A DNA stretch of 64,000 bases from Oenanthe sinensis (taxonomy: Eukaryota; Streptophyta; Magnoliopsida; Apiales; Apiaceae): assembly GCA_028671895.1 (NCBI GenBank), contig CM053794.1, positions 23,546,501-23,610,500 of the forward strand. Direction: 5' to 3'. A program made the translations under genes and the position numbers. The first letter of the stretch is position 1. Every line of letters begins with the position of its first letter. The notes beneath the pieces were generated by a model. It made no database searches. It was not told where the DNA came from and worked only from the letters and a program-made list of their open reading frames with translations. This document shows positions 1 to 10,868 of the stretch, piece after piece.

Positions 1-120
1 GTACAAAGAACTCAACAAGGATTGTGGTTATCTCTCAAATTCTGTCGGAGTCGATGTCATAGAGGAGGAAGTCCATGAGTTAAACAGAGATATTCCAAGA
101 TTCAAATATTGTGTAAATAT
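1..120 (+). pseudogene. Exon fragment, copy 1 of a duplicated unknown coding segment
   Basis: An open stretch at the window edge reads as a short acidic peptide ending in a motif like ELNRDIPRFKYCVN. A second copy lies at 2921-3036 (VVNRELPRFRYYVN). Similarity continues past the peptide for about 40 bp (taaatcgctgc, then a tttcaattggttagat-like stretch), so this is a DNA duplication and not chance peptide likeness. I do not recognise the protein. The segment begins outside the window, so its start and reading context are unknown. It could be a real exon or a relic. Confidence 0.4.
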
Positions 121-1340
121 TAAATCGCTGCGACACCCGCCAAATTTCAATTGGTTAGATCTCTTTATTTTTTATTTTCAATTATTAAATGTTTAGTTTT
201 ATTTTTAGGAGGGCCTAAATTCACTTAGGCTACAATAATTTAATCACTTAATAACTACTCCCTTTGTCCCCTTTTAAATGTCCGCTTTGAAAAAATTACA
301 TATATTAAGAAAATGGAGAAAAGACCCTTTTAATTACAATTTAATAAATTAGCCCTGCATATCACTCATAAACGTGAGTTAAATCACATTTATTATTTAC
401 ATGTTTTAACTTGAATCTAATTTTGTGCATTTGCGGAATAGCTATCCCAATGCCAAAAATATTCTCGAGGGATGAATTCATGACCAATTTGGACATAAAA
501 AAAGGTATGATACTTACTCTTTATATATCAATATATGTATTTGTATATTTTACTTTTTTTTAGTTTATCTATACGTGTATGTATTTCTATGATTGTTTAT
601 ATGTATTCGCCCTCGAGTTGTTTGTGGCTTTATACTTTTTGTGTACAAAATGTTGATTTTTTAGCAACTCAGATTCTGAATTTAGCAATATGATAATTCT
701 AATTTTTAGCAATTTGTTTGTGCTTAATTTGAGTGTTTGTATGTCTTGGGCCCCCAGGCCCACGGTTACAAGCCTGATACTTTAGTCTGTTAATGTAAGG
801 CCACAAATTATAATCATAAAATAGGGTAAACAATTATCAATAAAAGATATCTATTCTTATTAATATATCTTTTCCATTCTACACTCAACAGTATGCAATG
901 TTATGTTTGTATACGTGTGTCTATCTCTCAAACTCTGATGTTATTTACCTTATTGTTTGAGCAACTCCGATGTAGTGCATCTTGTCGAACTAAACACTAT
1001 GTCGACATAACAGCTAGCCTGATTGTTTCTATGTAATGTGGTTGTGGCCCATTTTACCTTGGCTGCTTAAATGTGCTTAATTAGTTATTTTTACCATATT
1101 GAATCATTTTACCTTGATTAGATATTTTACCTTAGATGACACGGTTGTGTAATATGTTTTGTGTGCTAGTTTATAACATAAATAATTATTTTCATTGTTG
1201 CAGTTTGAAATAGTACTTCTCGATAATTATGTATTAATTTCTAGTTTCGTTTGAAATAGTACTTCTCGATAAGAGTTTAATTGTGCAGAAGCCTAGTACC
1301 AAATAATTAATTCATATATACTGTTTCTTCTTTGGTGCAG
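121..1340. other. Non-coding AT-rich interval
   Basis: No coding signal was found. A sequence like one Stowaway terminal repeat (ctccctttgtcccc) starts near 258, but no matching right end was found within 300 bp. Near 1203 and 1250 a segment of about 23 bp (tttgaaatagtacttctcga) is repeated directly. Confidence 0.5.
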
Positions 1341-1497
1341 TTATCATCTCTTACAAAGAATACTTAGTTAGGGAGCGCAAGGTTGAAGGCAAGGACAAGA
1401 GTCAGTTTGGACTCTCATACTCCTGGACAAATGTTGTGTCATGTTTTGATATCAACCACGAGCCAAGCATTAATAAGTTTCTAGATTTGAAATTATA
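1341..1497 (+). pseudogene. Possible exon of unknown function
   Basis: After an acceptor-like ttggtgcag, a frame of about 50 codons runs to a TAA at the end (first residues VIISYKEYLVRER, last residues NKFLDLKL). The peptide is not one I recognise. It sits just upstream of the RNase H-like ORF but ends before it, so the two are not one open frame. Support is only the acceptor-like sequence and the open frame. Confidence 0.25.
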
Positions 1498-1501
1498 AAA
1501 G

Positions 1502-2131
1502 GTGGAAATGGTCATATCAAAACAAACATATATGGCATGGTATTCACGCTCAACCTTTAATGACTTGGATGAAATTTTTTATTTGATGTATAAGTCCAAG
1601 ATCATGGTTTGGGATAGCTATCAACATGTCACGCCTATCATGTGTCTGAGTCCTCTCCAGCGAATAGATGTCCCATGTTTTAGGGTTAGATCGGATGCTG
1701 CGGTTGGAAAAAGTCATATGGGTCGCTTTGACTGTGGCTATGTCATATCTGATTCAGAGGGATCAATCTTACTCAGCAATTCATCAAGTGAGTCTGTAAA
1801 TTTTGAAAATCTCACGAAGGGGGAAATTATACTAAAGGACGAGCTTAGTGCACTTCAAAATGCATTGGAGAAAGCCATCATACTACCAATAAAAATCGTG
1901 AGGATTCAACTTGATTGTGATTCTGTGATAGACATCCACGAAGGAAAAACCTCTAAGAATTCGGATGAGATCATGGATATCATGGATATCTTATGCAGAA
2001 TTGGAATATTTCTCAAATTATTTGATGAATTTTCATTTTCACATTTATACAGGGACCTGAACGGTTGGAAAATGTGGGTAGAAGTCCCACATTGTCAAGT
2101 CATTTTGAGCCTAAGTTTGAATGCTTCTTAG
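1502..2131 (+). CDS. RNase H-like (RVT_3-type) domain ORF, 209 aa
   Basis: Residues about 60-150 resemble the plant RNase H-like domain found at the end of LINE ORF2 proteins and in free-standing relatives. Seen: an acidic residue in RSDAAVGK (D65), the strand pair FDCGYVISDSEGSILL, a helix with E114 in KDELSALQNAL, and LDCDSVIDI (D138, D140). These sit at the spacing of the first three catalytic acidic residues of RNase H folds. The fourth was not identified. Residues 1-59 and the tail after about 150 match nothing I know. Many plant proteins of this type are transposon-derived. The start could be Met1 or Met3. Whether it is expressed cannot be judged here. Confidence 0.4.
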   Translation: MEMVISKQTYMAWYSRSTFNDLDEIFYLMYKSKIMVWDSYQHVTPIMCLSPLQRIDVPCFRVRSDAAVGKSHMGRFDCGYVISDSEGSILLSNSSSESVNFENLTKGEIILKDELSALQNALEKAIILPIKIVRIQLDCDSVIDIHEGKTSKNSDEIMDIMDILCRIGIFLKLFDEFSFSHLYRDLNGWKMWVEVPHCQVILSLSLNAS

Positions 2132-2920
2132 GTGAGTGCGCGCAACAAGTTATGGTTGGAGTATGTTTTTCGAGAGAGCTTTCCAAAGCATATTTAAGTA
2201 TTCAAAATGATCAATGAATGAATGAGATACGATTATCCAAAGTTGGTACCTTGAAAGTGAAAATCTATAAATGAGAACTTGAATCCCACATTGATGAATT
2301 AGAAAAGAGTTTTCCATTATTTTATATAGTAGAACACTTATGCAGTGTTTAAGATGTGTTAGTATGGTTTTGCTCCATCACTCACGTGCGCGCAGGGGGT
2401 ACAAATCATGGGATTTCGAGGGCAAATTAGTGGTTTCGCAAGCCTTCGTGTTTTCCGCGTGGGCGACTTGTGAACACGAATGCAACAAAATTTGGGCCGA
2501 ATAAATCCGGACCAGTTTTGCTAACGCATGGTGATTTAGCAATTGTGTAGCCGCACAGGTTTTTCCCCGGTCTATATATTCATCTTATTCGGTCTTAGGT
2601 TTAATCTAATCTTCTAACCTAAATCCTAAACACAGCCGTCTTCTTCCTGGTGATAGTTTTTCTTGTTCTGTTCAAGCTCGTTGAAGGTGCTGTTTTTCGT
2701 GACATCATCGTGTTCTCGTTTTATCCTGAGAGGCTATCGACTCAAACATATGGCAAGGGGCAAAATAATTTTAAAGAGACAATTCCTCACTGGACTCGAG
2801 ACATCTTCCATTTCATATCCCTTCTCTTTAACAGTTTTGTTTATTGTCATACATTATTCTGTTGCTTGCACACACAATCACTCGTATTATATAATTGTGT
2901 TTTTGCTAGATTGTTTCACA

Positions 2921-3036
2921 TGAACATGGATTACGATTACCTCGCAACTTCTGCCGGAGCCAATGTCACTCAGGAGAAACTCCATGTAGTTAACAGGGAG
3001 TTGCCAAGATTCAGATATTATGTGAATGAATGTTAA
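2921..3036 (+). pseudogene. Exon fragment, copy 2 of the duplicated unknown coding segment
   Basis: The peptide MNMDYDYLATSAGANV continues to PRFRYYVNEC and a stop. It parallels the segment at the window start, and the similarity runs into the following non-coding sequence. Upstream, 2640-2920 is open in the same frame but looks like 5' leader or intron. No known family is recognised. The two copies are about 2.9 kb apart with the RNase H-like ORF between them. Confidence 0.4.
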
Positions 3037-3039
3037 ATC

Positions 3040-3869
3040 GCTGCCACCTCTGTCATCGAATTTCATTTGGTTAGATGCTTATTCTTCTCTTTGTTTTTGA
3101 TTTTTAATTATTAAGTGCTTAGTTTTATTTTAGGAAGGCTTAAGTTCACTTCAATTACATTATATTAGTTGAGTAAATATTTTTAATGGGTACCCCTATT
3201 TATTATCTTATAAATGAGAATTCCACTAAGTTTTAAAAGTGTCAAATCTTGAAAATAATTAATACAGGGATAATTTTGGAATATTATTCCTAAATTTGCT
3301 TTGAAAATATTCCAAAATTTGCTTTGAAAATAGAAATTGACATGTATTTAATGACAAAATGTATTTTCAAAATGAAATATGTAAGGGGATGGAGTGAGTA
3401 TCATATTACACAAATGATTGTGATGTATTCGGTGTACTCATTTTTTCACTCATATGTGTTTTCTCTTTGCAGATTCTGGTGGACTAAGCTTTCCTTTCTT
3501 TTGGTTTACGCTGACTTATAAACAACTAGAGGCATGATGCACCATGAAGGAATGTTAGGACGACAGTAGTAGTCCAGTAGTAATGATAACTAATAGTAAT
3601 GGTATTAGAGTCGTTTTCTATGTTAGTGATGAAGTATATAAATAGTAGTAGTTGTGTTTGTAATTTTTTGGCTGATCCAAACTGACTTTTTCCAAGTATG
3701 CATATGAAATTAAAGTATGCTTATGCAAGTTTTCGAAACATGTGCTTTATACATTACTGTTGATGTGGTGGTACAACTGTTTACTGAAATTTACGAACTG
3801 ATTTAACTCTTGTTTAATCTTTCGTCAAATGTTTTGGTTTATATGCTATAAGATATTATAGATATATGC
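3040..3869. other. Non-coding interval
   Basis: Nothing gene-like was found. A right-end sequence like a Stowaway terminal repeat (ggggatggagtgagta) is at about 3385-3401 without a clear partner. The rest is AT-rich. Confidence 0.4.
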
Positions 3870-3872
3870 CGA

Positions 3873-5178
3873 TGTATATATAAAGGCTCTAAGAGTAGAG
3901 CGGACTTTCGTATTTTCGAATGTAGACCGGAAGTCGGAAGTGTTATTTCAAGTACTATCGTAACCCGAAGTTGCCGGAGATAAATTATTTTAAATAATGA
4001 TTAAAAATATTTTAATATTTATATTTTAGATATTTTTATTAATAAATATTTTAAATATTGTTAATAAATATTATTTGAATATTTATTTAATAAATGAATA
4101 TTATTCTGAATATTCATTTAAAAAGGGTTTATTAATTGTTTATTATTTAATAAATATTATTCAAATGTTGATTAAATATTCTAAATTGATTAAAATTTAT
4201 TTAAGGTCTTTATTAATTATTTAAAATATTTTCTGACCTTTAGAAAATTGATTTAAAATATAGTGGGAGTTCCCAGATATTTATTTTATATTTTATAATT
4301 CTTTAAATAAGAATACAATATAGTGGGTATGGTTCAAAGTGATTTGATTAGCTTATGATGAGAAACAACTATTATTGCAGTATCTTGAACTGTGTACTTA
4401 TTATATTTATGGGAGTTTAACAAAGTTATAGTTGATGTTATTTTGCAAAGTTATTGATAATATTATTTCAAAAATGTGAACGTAATAAGTTCATTATCTC
4501 AAAAGCTTCAGAGGAAGTATGAAAGAGTGGTAACACTATATTCGATAGTGTCTTATTTTATATGATGAACTAAATTATTCGAATTATAATATCCTAAACT
4601 TCATGTTAAGTATAATTACTTTTAACAAAAAACTCCGACTACATGTATCGTCGAAAGATACTTTGTTATGCTTACCATATCTGCTAACCTTATGTTATAC
4701 TATTGAGATAGTCGTGATTATCATATTCTTGGATGAGAATCACATAGATAATTTGGTGGATGACTTGCTGAGCATTCTTTCGCTCACTCTTGTTTTATAT
4801 TAAATTTTTCAGAGAAAGTGATAATACATTTGTTTGGCTCTATACCTCGAGGAAGGAAGGTAGAAGATTCATCTTTGAGATGGTCCAGTTCAACCTTATT
4901 CTACGGAAATAAGTTGGATATGTTTTCAGTATTGAGCTAGATATTAATGTCACTTCATATAGAGGTTATCATTGATAGTCTGAGACCCTGGATAAGTATA
5001 TTTGGTTTGTAATAACTAATGATACTTGTTGTATATCGTTTCTAAGGCTATAACTTGTGTGTGTGTGAGAGGGGTCTATGATATGATTTCGTTAAATTAT
5101 TGAGTTATTGCAGATTGTAAATGATTGGATGGTGACGTGACGACTCAAATCCCTGACCCTAGATTTGGGGGGCGTTAC
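3873..5178. mobile_element. Possible gypsy-type LTR remnant
   Basis: The right edge (ccctagatttggggggcgttaca) resembles the G-rich or C-rich terminus of plant Ty3/gypsy LTRs: read on the minus strand it starts TGTAACGCCCCCC. The interior is very AT-rich, with a TATA-like tatatataaagg near the left edge. No paired LTR, PBS or coding region was found, so it would be a solo LTR or fragment. Orientation and left boundary are uncertain. It lies just upstream of the two F-box exons, where the 5' exons of that gene would be expected. Confidence 0.3.
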
Positions 5179-5415
5179 ACTAGTTGTTTCTATTTCTTGC
5201 TTACTTGATTATTGTTGATAAATCAAGATCGGATAATGTACCATTTCGCTCGTAGAGCATATGTACATAGACCTTATATGTACTTGTACAAGCAGGAAGG
5301 TTTTACAGTGCAACAAGATTGCGTAGCCTGTTTTTACTAATTTAGTGTACCAGTCTTTGTTTTCTTTATTTAAATTCAAGTGGTTCATTATTATATGTTC
5401 TTTTTTGTTTTACAG

Positions 5416-6857
5416 ACCTTTATGGTGTTTATATTAAACCCGTGGTGCCTTATGGGAATGCAATTAGTAAACCTTATATTGATCCGGCTTTGATTCACCG
5501 TTACTTGCCTGAAGAGTTACTTTTCGAGGTAGTACTCTGGACAATTTGGCTCTACCACTAATAATATAGCTCTTTCATTTCTGTCATGTATAGAATTTTC
5601 CCGACTCTGGTACCATTTGTGGTACAGTTATCCTTTTTTAATTTTGGCTTTAATATGTATGAATAGTCATCCGTAAGATAATATGCAAATCTATGCTTTG
5701 TGAGAGTCCCGACATGCTATGGTGCCCCGCGGTGATAAGCTCCAAGGTGATTCACTTGCCTTCATTAAATATTTATGCACGTTATGTAAGACTTGTTACT
5801 TGGTCACACAGAAACTAATAACGTCACCGAGTCCCACAAAGTTACTGAACTGAACAATATATAAGGTGACAAAGGATATGCTCAATAAGACACATGCTAT
5901 TCCGGAAGATAGAAAATGTTGCATGCATAGTCATTACGGCATGGACGTGCCATATAGTCCATGAAACTGCAATGATGTAACAATACCTAATTAATTATTA
6001 TAGAATATAATAATATATATAATTAACTGACTATTTATATATATATATAAGTTTTCCAGTTTGTGGTTCATATTTCATCTATTTATTTATTTTTTCAGTT
6101 ATACATGATTTGCCAGCATTCGAATTTGGTAAATATTTCTTAATTCAAGTGACACTTATTTAACGCGTTAAATAACACTAATAGTTAACATTAGAAATAT
6201 AGTGTTTTATCACAATTAAGTTAAGAAATCTGTTATCAGAAGAAAAACTAGCTAATTTAAACATCAATAAATTGGTGCAACATTCAATAGCCAGATGGAT
6301 TTCTCAAACAATGATATCTGTTCGCAACAGCTTCTTATTAATAGTCAGAAGTATGACTGTCTTTTGTACTTACGAATTTCATATTGTGATAGTGAATTGA
6401 CCAGACAATATTGTGATAGTTTTTTTTAATCCAATTGATTCTTTAGTGATTATCCATAAAAGCAGGTTCTCTAAGCCGTAGGGTTGGACATTAAAGTACT
6501 ATGTTGTGACTTTTCTGTTGTATATTATCCAGCATTTGATTTATATCTTCTTCGTAATTTAATTCTGAGGTCATAGCCAGTTAGTTGTATACTGAGGTCA
6601 ATATATTTTATCTTGCAAGACATTGCAAGATTTAATATGCTCTGACAAATATCTATCTGTAAATCCTTTCCTTTATTTTTGCGTACTAGTATTATATATT
6701 TTTCTAATTTTAAACCCTCTCTTGAAATATTAATCTGCAGATTTTTACAAGAATGAGACCATACACCTTAGGAAGGGCAGCCTGTGTGCGTCGAAAATGG
6801 AAATACACAATCCGTAACCTTGTATATTGGCGCAATGCGTGCTTAAAAGCCTGGCAG
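5416..6857 (+). pseudogene. FBP7: F-box protein 7-like gene fragment, two internal exons
   Basis: Two exons join in frame. Exon A (5416-5528) follows tttacag and ends at a GT donor; it encodes DLYGVYIKPVVPYGN through DPALIHRYLPEELLFE. Exon B (6741-6857) follows ctgcag and encodes IFTRMRPYTLGRAACVRRKW through WRNACLKAWQ. Together they match the F-box core of Arabidopsis FBP7, whose family is linked to translation during temperature stress. No first exon was found upstream, where a possible LTR remnant lies. No downstream exon was found, because a copia element begins about 50 bp into the next intron. The coding frame of both exons is intact, so the damage may be recent. It is most likely a truncated paralogue. 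Confidence 0.75.
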
Positions 6858-6888
6858 GTAGCATGTTTTGGTAGTGAACATATTTCCG

Positions 6889-7787
6889 TTATCTGTTGAC
6901 TATTATCTTATTGCTTAAATGTTTGGGAATGTTTTCTATGAAGTCATTATCAGATGTTTTCAATTCCATTTCATTCTCAAATCTCAGGGTGTCACAATTT
7001 TTTCCTTCAAAAGTCATGGCTGGAAACTTGAAGTCATCAAAAGTCACATTTGTGTTTTCCATCACTTTTTGTTGATCAATCACATATATTCTATAGACAG
7101 TTTTGTCCAAAGAATATCCCACAAAGATTCTTTCATATGCCTTGACTTCAAACTTTCCAAGATGGTCAGCATCATCCTTGAGAACAAAGCATTGTACTCC
7201 AAACGCATGCATGTACTTGACAGATGATCTTCTATTTGTCATGATGTGATAAGGGGTTTTTCTAACTGGTTTTGTGATGAGTGTCCTATTTTAAGTGTAG
7301 CATGCAGTCCTGACAGCTTTAGTCCAAAAACTGGTTGGAAGATTTGTTTCTACTAACATGATTCTTGCAGATTCAATAAGATTCATGTTCTTTCTCTCAA
7401 CAACTCCATTTTATTGTGGAGTCCTTGGAGATGAGAATTGATGAGTGCTCCCATTTTCTTTGAAGAATTCATTTAATGTAGCATTTTTAAATTTTGTTCC
7501 ATTATCACTTCTTATGGCTATAACAGGTGTAGAGCCTTTGTCCAATCTTCTCAAATTTTCAATAATGAACTCAGAGCTTCATCTTTTGAATGCAAGAATT
7601 CCACCCAAGTGTATTTGGAGAAGTCATCAATCATGAAAAGTGCATATCTTTTCTTGGACATGGACATGACATTGACTGGTCCAAAAAGGTCCATGTGAAT
7701 CAATTGCAGTGGTTTGGTGATTGAGGTAAATTCTTTACTTCTGTGGCTTGACCTCTTCATTTTTTCTTTTTGACATGCCTCACACAA
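6889..7787 (-). pseudogene. Copia integrase region, broken
   Basis: The part at 7787-7551 shows MCEACQKEKM (end of the GAG-pre-integrase zinc motif), then LIHMDLFGPV and FMIDDFSKYTWVEF of the integrase core, including the first catalytic Asp. Between the ORFs the sequence still reads SDNGTKF and a broken VVERKN-type segment, with nonsense codons. The part at 7242-6889 is the C-terminal integrase segment (FGVQCFVLKD, FVGYSLDKTVYRIY). Integrase would join element cDNA to host DNA. The frame closes at 6889 and no reverse transcriptase follows. Confidence 0.8.
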
Positions 7788-7976
7788 TCCTTATATGCAG
7801 AATTCAAGTGAGGGCAGCTCCTTCACTAATTCTTTTTTGACTAGAGAATTAAGATTCTTGAAGTTCAAGTGAGATAGTCTCTTGTGCCAAAGCCAGCTTT
7901 CTCTTTCAGAGGCCTTGGTGTAGAAACAACAAATCATTTCCTTGTTTGTAGAGTCCAAATCTGCTACAAACAGGCT

Positions 7977-8593
7977 TCATTTCCTTACTCCTTGTAAAGC
8001 AACTTCTTTGGTGTTCCTGTATGATATGAGGCACAATTCTTTGTCGAACTCCACCTTCAAATCTTTGTTGCAGAACCGAGTGATGCTTAATAAGTTGTGC
8101 TTCAAACCATTGACCAAAGCTACATCTTCAATGACAACATTTTCATGAATCGACTTGCCATATCCCATTATATAACCAATGTTGTTGTCTCCAAAGGTTA
8201 CCGTTGGGCCAGCCTCTTCCTTGAAGTGTGACAACAGAGCTTTGTCACCAATCATGTGCCTTGAGCATCCACTATCCAAGTTTCACATGACTTTTCTTTT
8301 TCTAATGCCCTGAAATCAAAAATTTATCAAGTTTTCTTTGGTACCCAAACCAAGTTGGGTCTTTTTTGCTTAGCTGTATAAATATCATTTTTCCTCTTAA
8401 CAGTCTTAGTCACATTGTTATGCATACTTTCATTTTTCAGGTTTTGAGTTTTTGCTTGAGTTGTACTTCCTGAACTAGATACATTTCTAGGTGACGTAGA
8501 GTGTTTTCTATTCTTAATTGGACTAGCAGATTTAGGTCTCACAGTTTTGGGCGAATCTTGATTTATGCAACCTTCAACAAACTGTTTTCTCAA
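7977..8593 (-). pseudogene. Copia protease and preceding linker
   Basis: The segment at 8593-8327 ends in RPNLVWVPKKT, the usual linker before copia protease. After a frame break, 8279-7977 starts with MDSGCSRHMIGD, the retropepsin active site (D-S-G), and ends in LKHNLLSITRFC followed by KVEFDKELC. Copia proteases cut the Gag-Pol polyprotein. The active-site Asp is present, but the surrounding frame is broken. Confidence 0.8.
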
Positions 8594-8599
8594 CCTAAA

Positions 8600-9346
8600 T
8601 CAAGTATTCATGACATTCATGTTACATGGCATACAATCAAATTTATCACAGAATTTATGACTATCATGCATCAATGGCTTAGCATACCCACAAGCATATC
8701 CATCATTTTGAACAACAGGTTTCTTACATTTATGAGTAAGATGATTTGATGATCCACAATTTTTATAAATTTTTCTATGTGCATTGTGAATGGGTGCATA
8801 GTTCTTGTGCTTGTTGATGCCAATTTTACCATTTCTGTTTGGCCTTTTCTTCTTAGCATGCATGGAGTCATTTTTCTAGACATTTTGTATTGATTCTATT
8901 TTAACAGGGATGGAATTTGCCTTGACTACTAGCTCTTCTATTTCAACAGATGGCACATCACTGTTAGATATTAGTTCATCCTCATCATTCCATTGTTGTT
9001 TGATGACCATACTGACTTCATCAAATTCAATAGTTGCATTCTTAAAAATTAGAGTCTTAAAATTTTTCAAAATGTGAGGATTTCTAACAAACTCAGTTTT
9101 TTTGCCATTTGTTGACATAGACTTTTTCTTTCTAAGAGTGTCATAGTCAAACCCAACTTTAATCTTAGAATTTTCTTTGTGTTTCTCATGAAACTCTTGC
9201 AGTGTTATAGATGAGTTGTGATAAGCTTTTATCTTTAATTCATTCTCAGAGATTAAATCTCTCAGGAATTTTTTAATTTGTTCTAAGCAAGTGACTTTGT
9301 TTCTTAAGTATTCATTTTCTTGTTTCATTGATTGATTGTCAACCAA
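8600..9346 (-). pseudogene. Copia gag C-terminal region, coiled coil and second zinc motif
   Basis: The part at 9346-8876 is a charged, helix-prone segment (NEYLRNKVTCLEQIKKFL) likely to form a coiled coil. The part at 8863-8600 includes NCGSSNHLTHKC, a decayed zinc knuckle whose first Cys is missing. A long coiled segment with a second knuckle between gag and protease is seen in Sirevirus-like elements of asterids. In-frame stops separate the pieces. Confidence 0.6.
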
Positions 9347-9639
9347 GAATAATTTTATCTATTCATTTTTAACTTTTAGTTCATCATTGGCTTTTATCAG
9401 TCAATCAATTTCCTCATAAACAACAGTCATGCTAGTATGAATATTAAACATTTATATGCTTAATTTTTCTATAGTCTTTTTGTATTGAGAGTTGGTCATG
9501 TCAATAAAGATTAATGAGGGTATATGACTATTGGAAGATGAGGCTCCATCATGTGAGCTAGCCATTAGAGCCAAATTGTCAAATTCTTCCTCTTCCTCTT
9601 TATCTGTGTCATCCCATCATTTTTCATCATCTATGTATG

Positions 9640-10818
9640 CCTTTCTTGTCTGCTTCTTTAGAAGTTCTTCATACTTGGCTTTCAACTCTAGATAGTCCTC
9701 ATCTTTCTTGACTGCCTTTGGCTTTCTACACTCTGCTGCAAAGTGTCCAAGTTCATAACAGTTATAGCATCTAATCTTGGATCTATCAACCATACCAGTC
9801 TTGTAGCTTCCATTTCCATTTGAATTGGTTCTTGGAACTTTTCCCTTTCTAGAGGGGTTAAAGTTTGGTGTTTGTTTGAAACTCTTATTTTTCTTGATCT
9901 CAAATTACCAAATCTTTTGGCCATGAATGCCATACTTTTGTTTTCCATTTCCTCTAGCTCCTCAATTGAGTAGAACTCATCTTCACCAACTTCACTCTTT
10001 GCAGCATCTTTTTCATTTTCCTCAAGTTCTTCAACTTCTTCAAACTTCAGTTTGTGGTTTGAGAGACTCTTTTCAGTTTATGTAGGTTCTCTTGCAACTA
10101 GGACATTTGAAACATTTGTCATATTCCCTTTATTCCCTAGAATTGATCTCTTCTGATAGTACTCTAATTCATAAGTCTTCAAGATTCCATATAGAGTTTC
10201 CAAGAGTAACTTTGTCAAATCCCTTCCTTCTCTTATGGCAGAGATTTTATGTTCCAGGTGCTCTGGAAGAGTTAGCAAAAATTTCATATTATTTTCCTTT
10301 GTCTCATAAGCTTTTCCATGCAACTACAGTTCATTGATTAGTTTGTTGAATCTTTCAAAAACTTCAGTTATACTTTCATTTGATTTTGACATGAAGGCTT
10401 CATATTGTGAGACTAACAATTGCCTTTGGTTTTCCCTTACTTCCACAGTTCCTTCACATAGCAGCTCAATTGTCTCCCAAATTTGTTTGGCAGTTGTGCA
10501 GTTAGCCACATTGCTATACATGACCATATCCAAGGAGTCAGCTAGTATGAGCATGAGGCTGTTGTCAAGAGCCACTTTTTCTTTTTCTGAATCTGTGTAC
10601 ATGGATGGATCTTTTGGTACCCAAGTTGCTAGAATCACCTCGTAGCCACTAGTGATTTCAAGTACTAATGTTATAGACATGAAAGGTCCATTTTTCAGAA
10701 TCTTCGGATACATGTGATTTGCTATTTTTATGAACATCAACATCTTCTTTTTCCAAAGAATGTAATGTTCCATGTCAAATGGAGGAATTTTGATGCTATT
10801 TAGTTTTTGTGAACTCAT
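9640..10818 (-). pseudogene. Copia gag polyprotein, broken
   Basis: The part at 10818-10324 begins MSSQKLNSIKIPPFDMEHY and contains WKKKMLMFI and the TAKQIWETIELLCEG helix, typical of copia gag (DUF4219/UBN2). It continues in 10323-10078 (FLLTLPEHLEHKISAIREG). The zinc knuckle CYNCYELGHFAAEC (C-X2-C-X4-H-X4-C) is encoded near 9731-9772 in a different frame from the preceding segment, so a frameshift lies near 9900. Gag would form the particle and bind element RNA. The start Met follows the PBS by about 37 bp. Confidence 0.85.
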
Positions 10819-10854
10819 ATTGATCTTTTTACTATTTGTATGTCAAAAACCTGG

Positions 10855-10866
10855 GCTCTGATACCA
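10855..10866 (-). promoter_or_regulatory. Primer binding site, initiator tRNA-Met type
   Basis: The minus strand reads TGGTATCAGAGC, complementary to the 3' end of plant initiator tRNA-Met. It sits two bases from the inner LTR end, as expected, and fixes the orientation of the element. Confidence 0.95.
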
Positions 10867-10868
10867 CT

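Noticed and set aside
256..3401. One MITE spanning the terminus-like sequences at 258 and 3385-3401
   Set aside because: The distance is over 3 kb and the interior contains unrelated coding-like segments; they are two separate decayed ends.
9688..9948. An 86-codon frame taken as one protein
   Set aside because: Its second half is out of frame with the zinc knuckle encoded by the same DNA, so it crosses a frameshift in a decayed gag.
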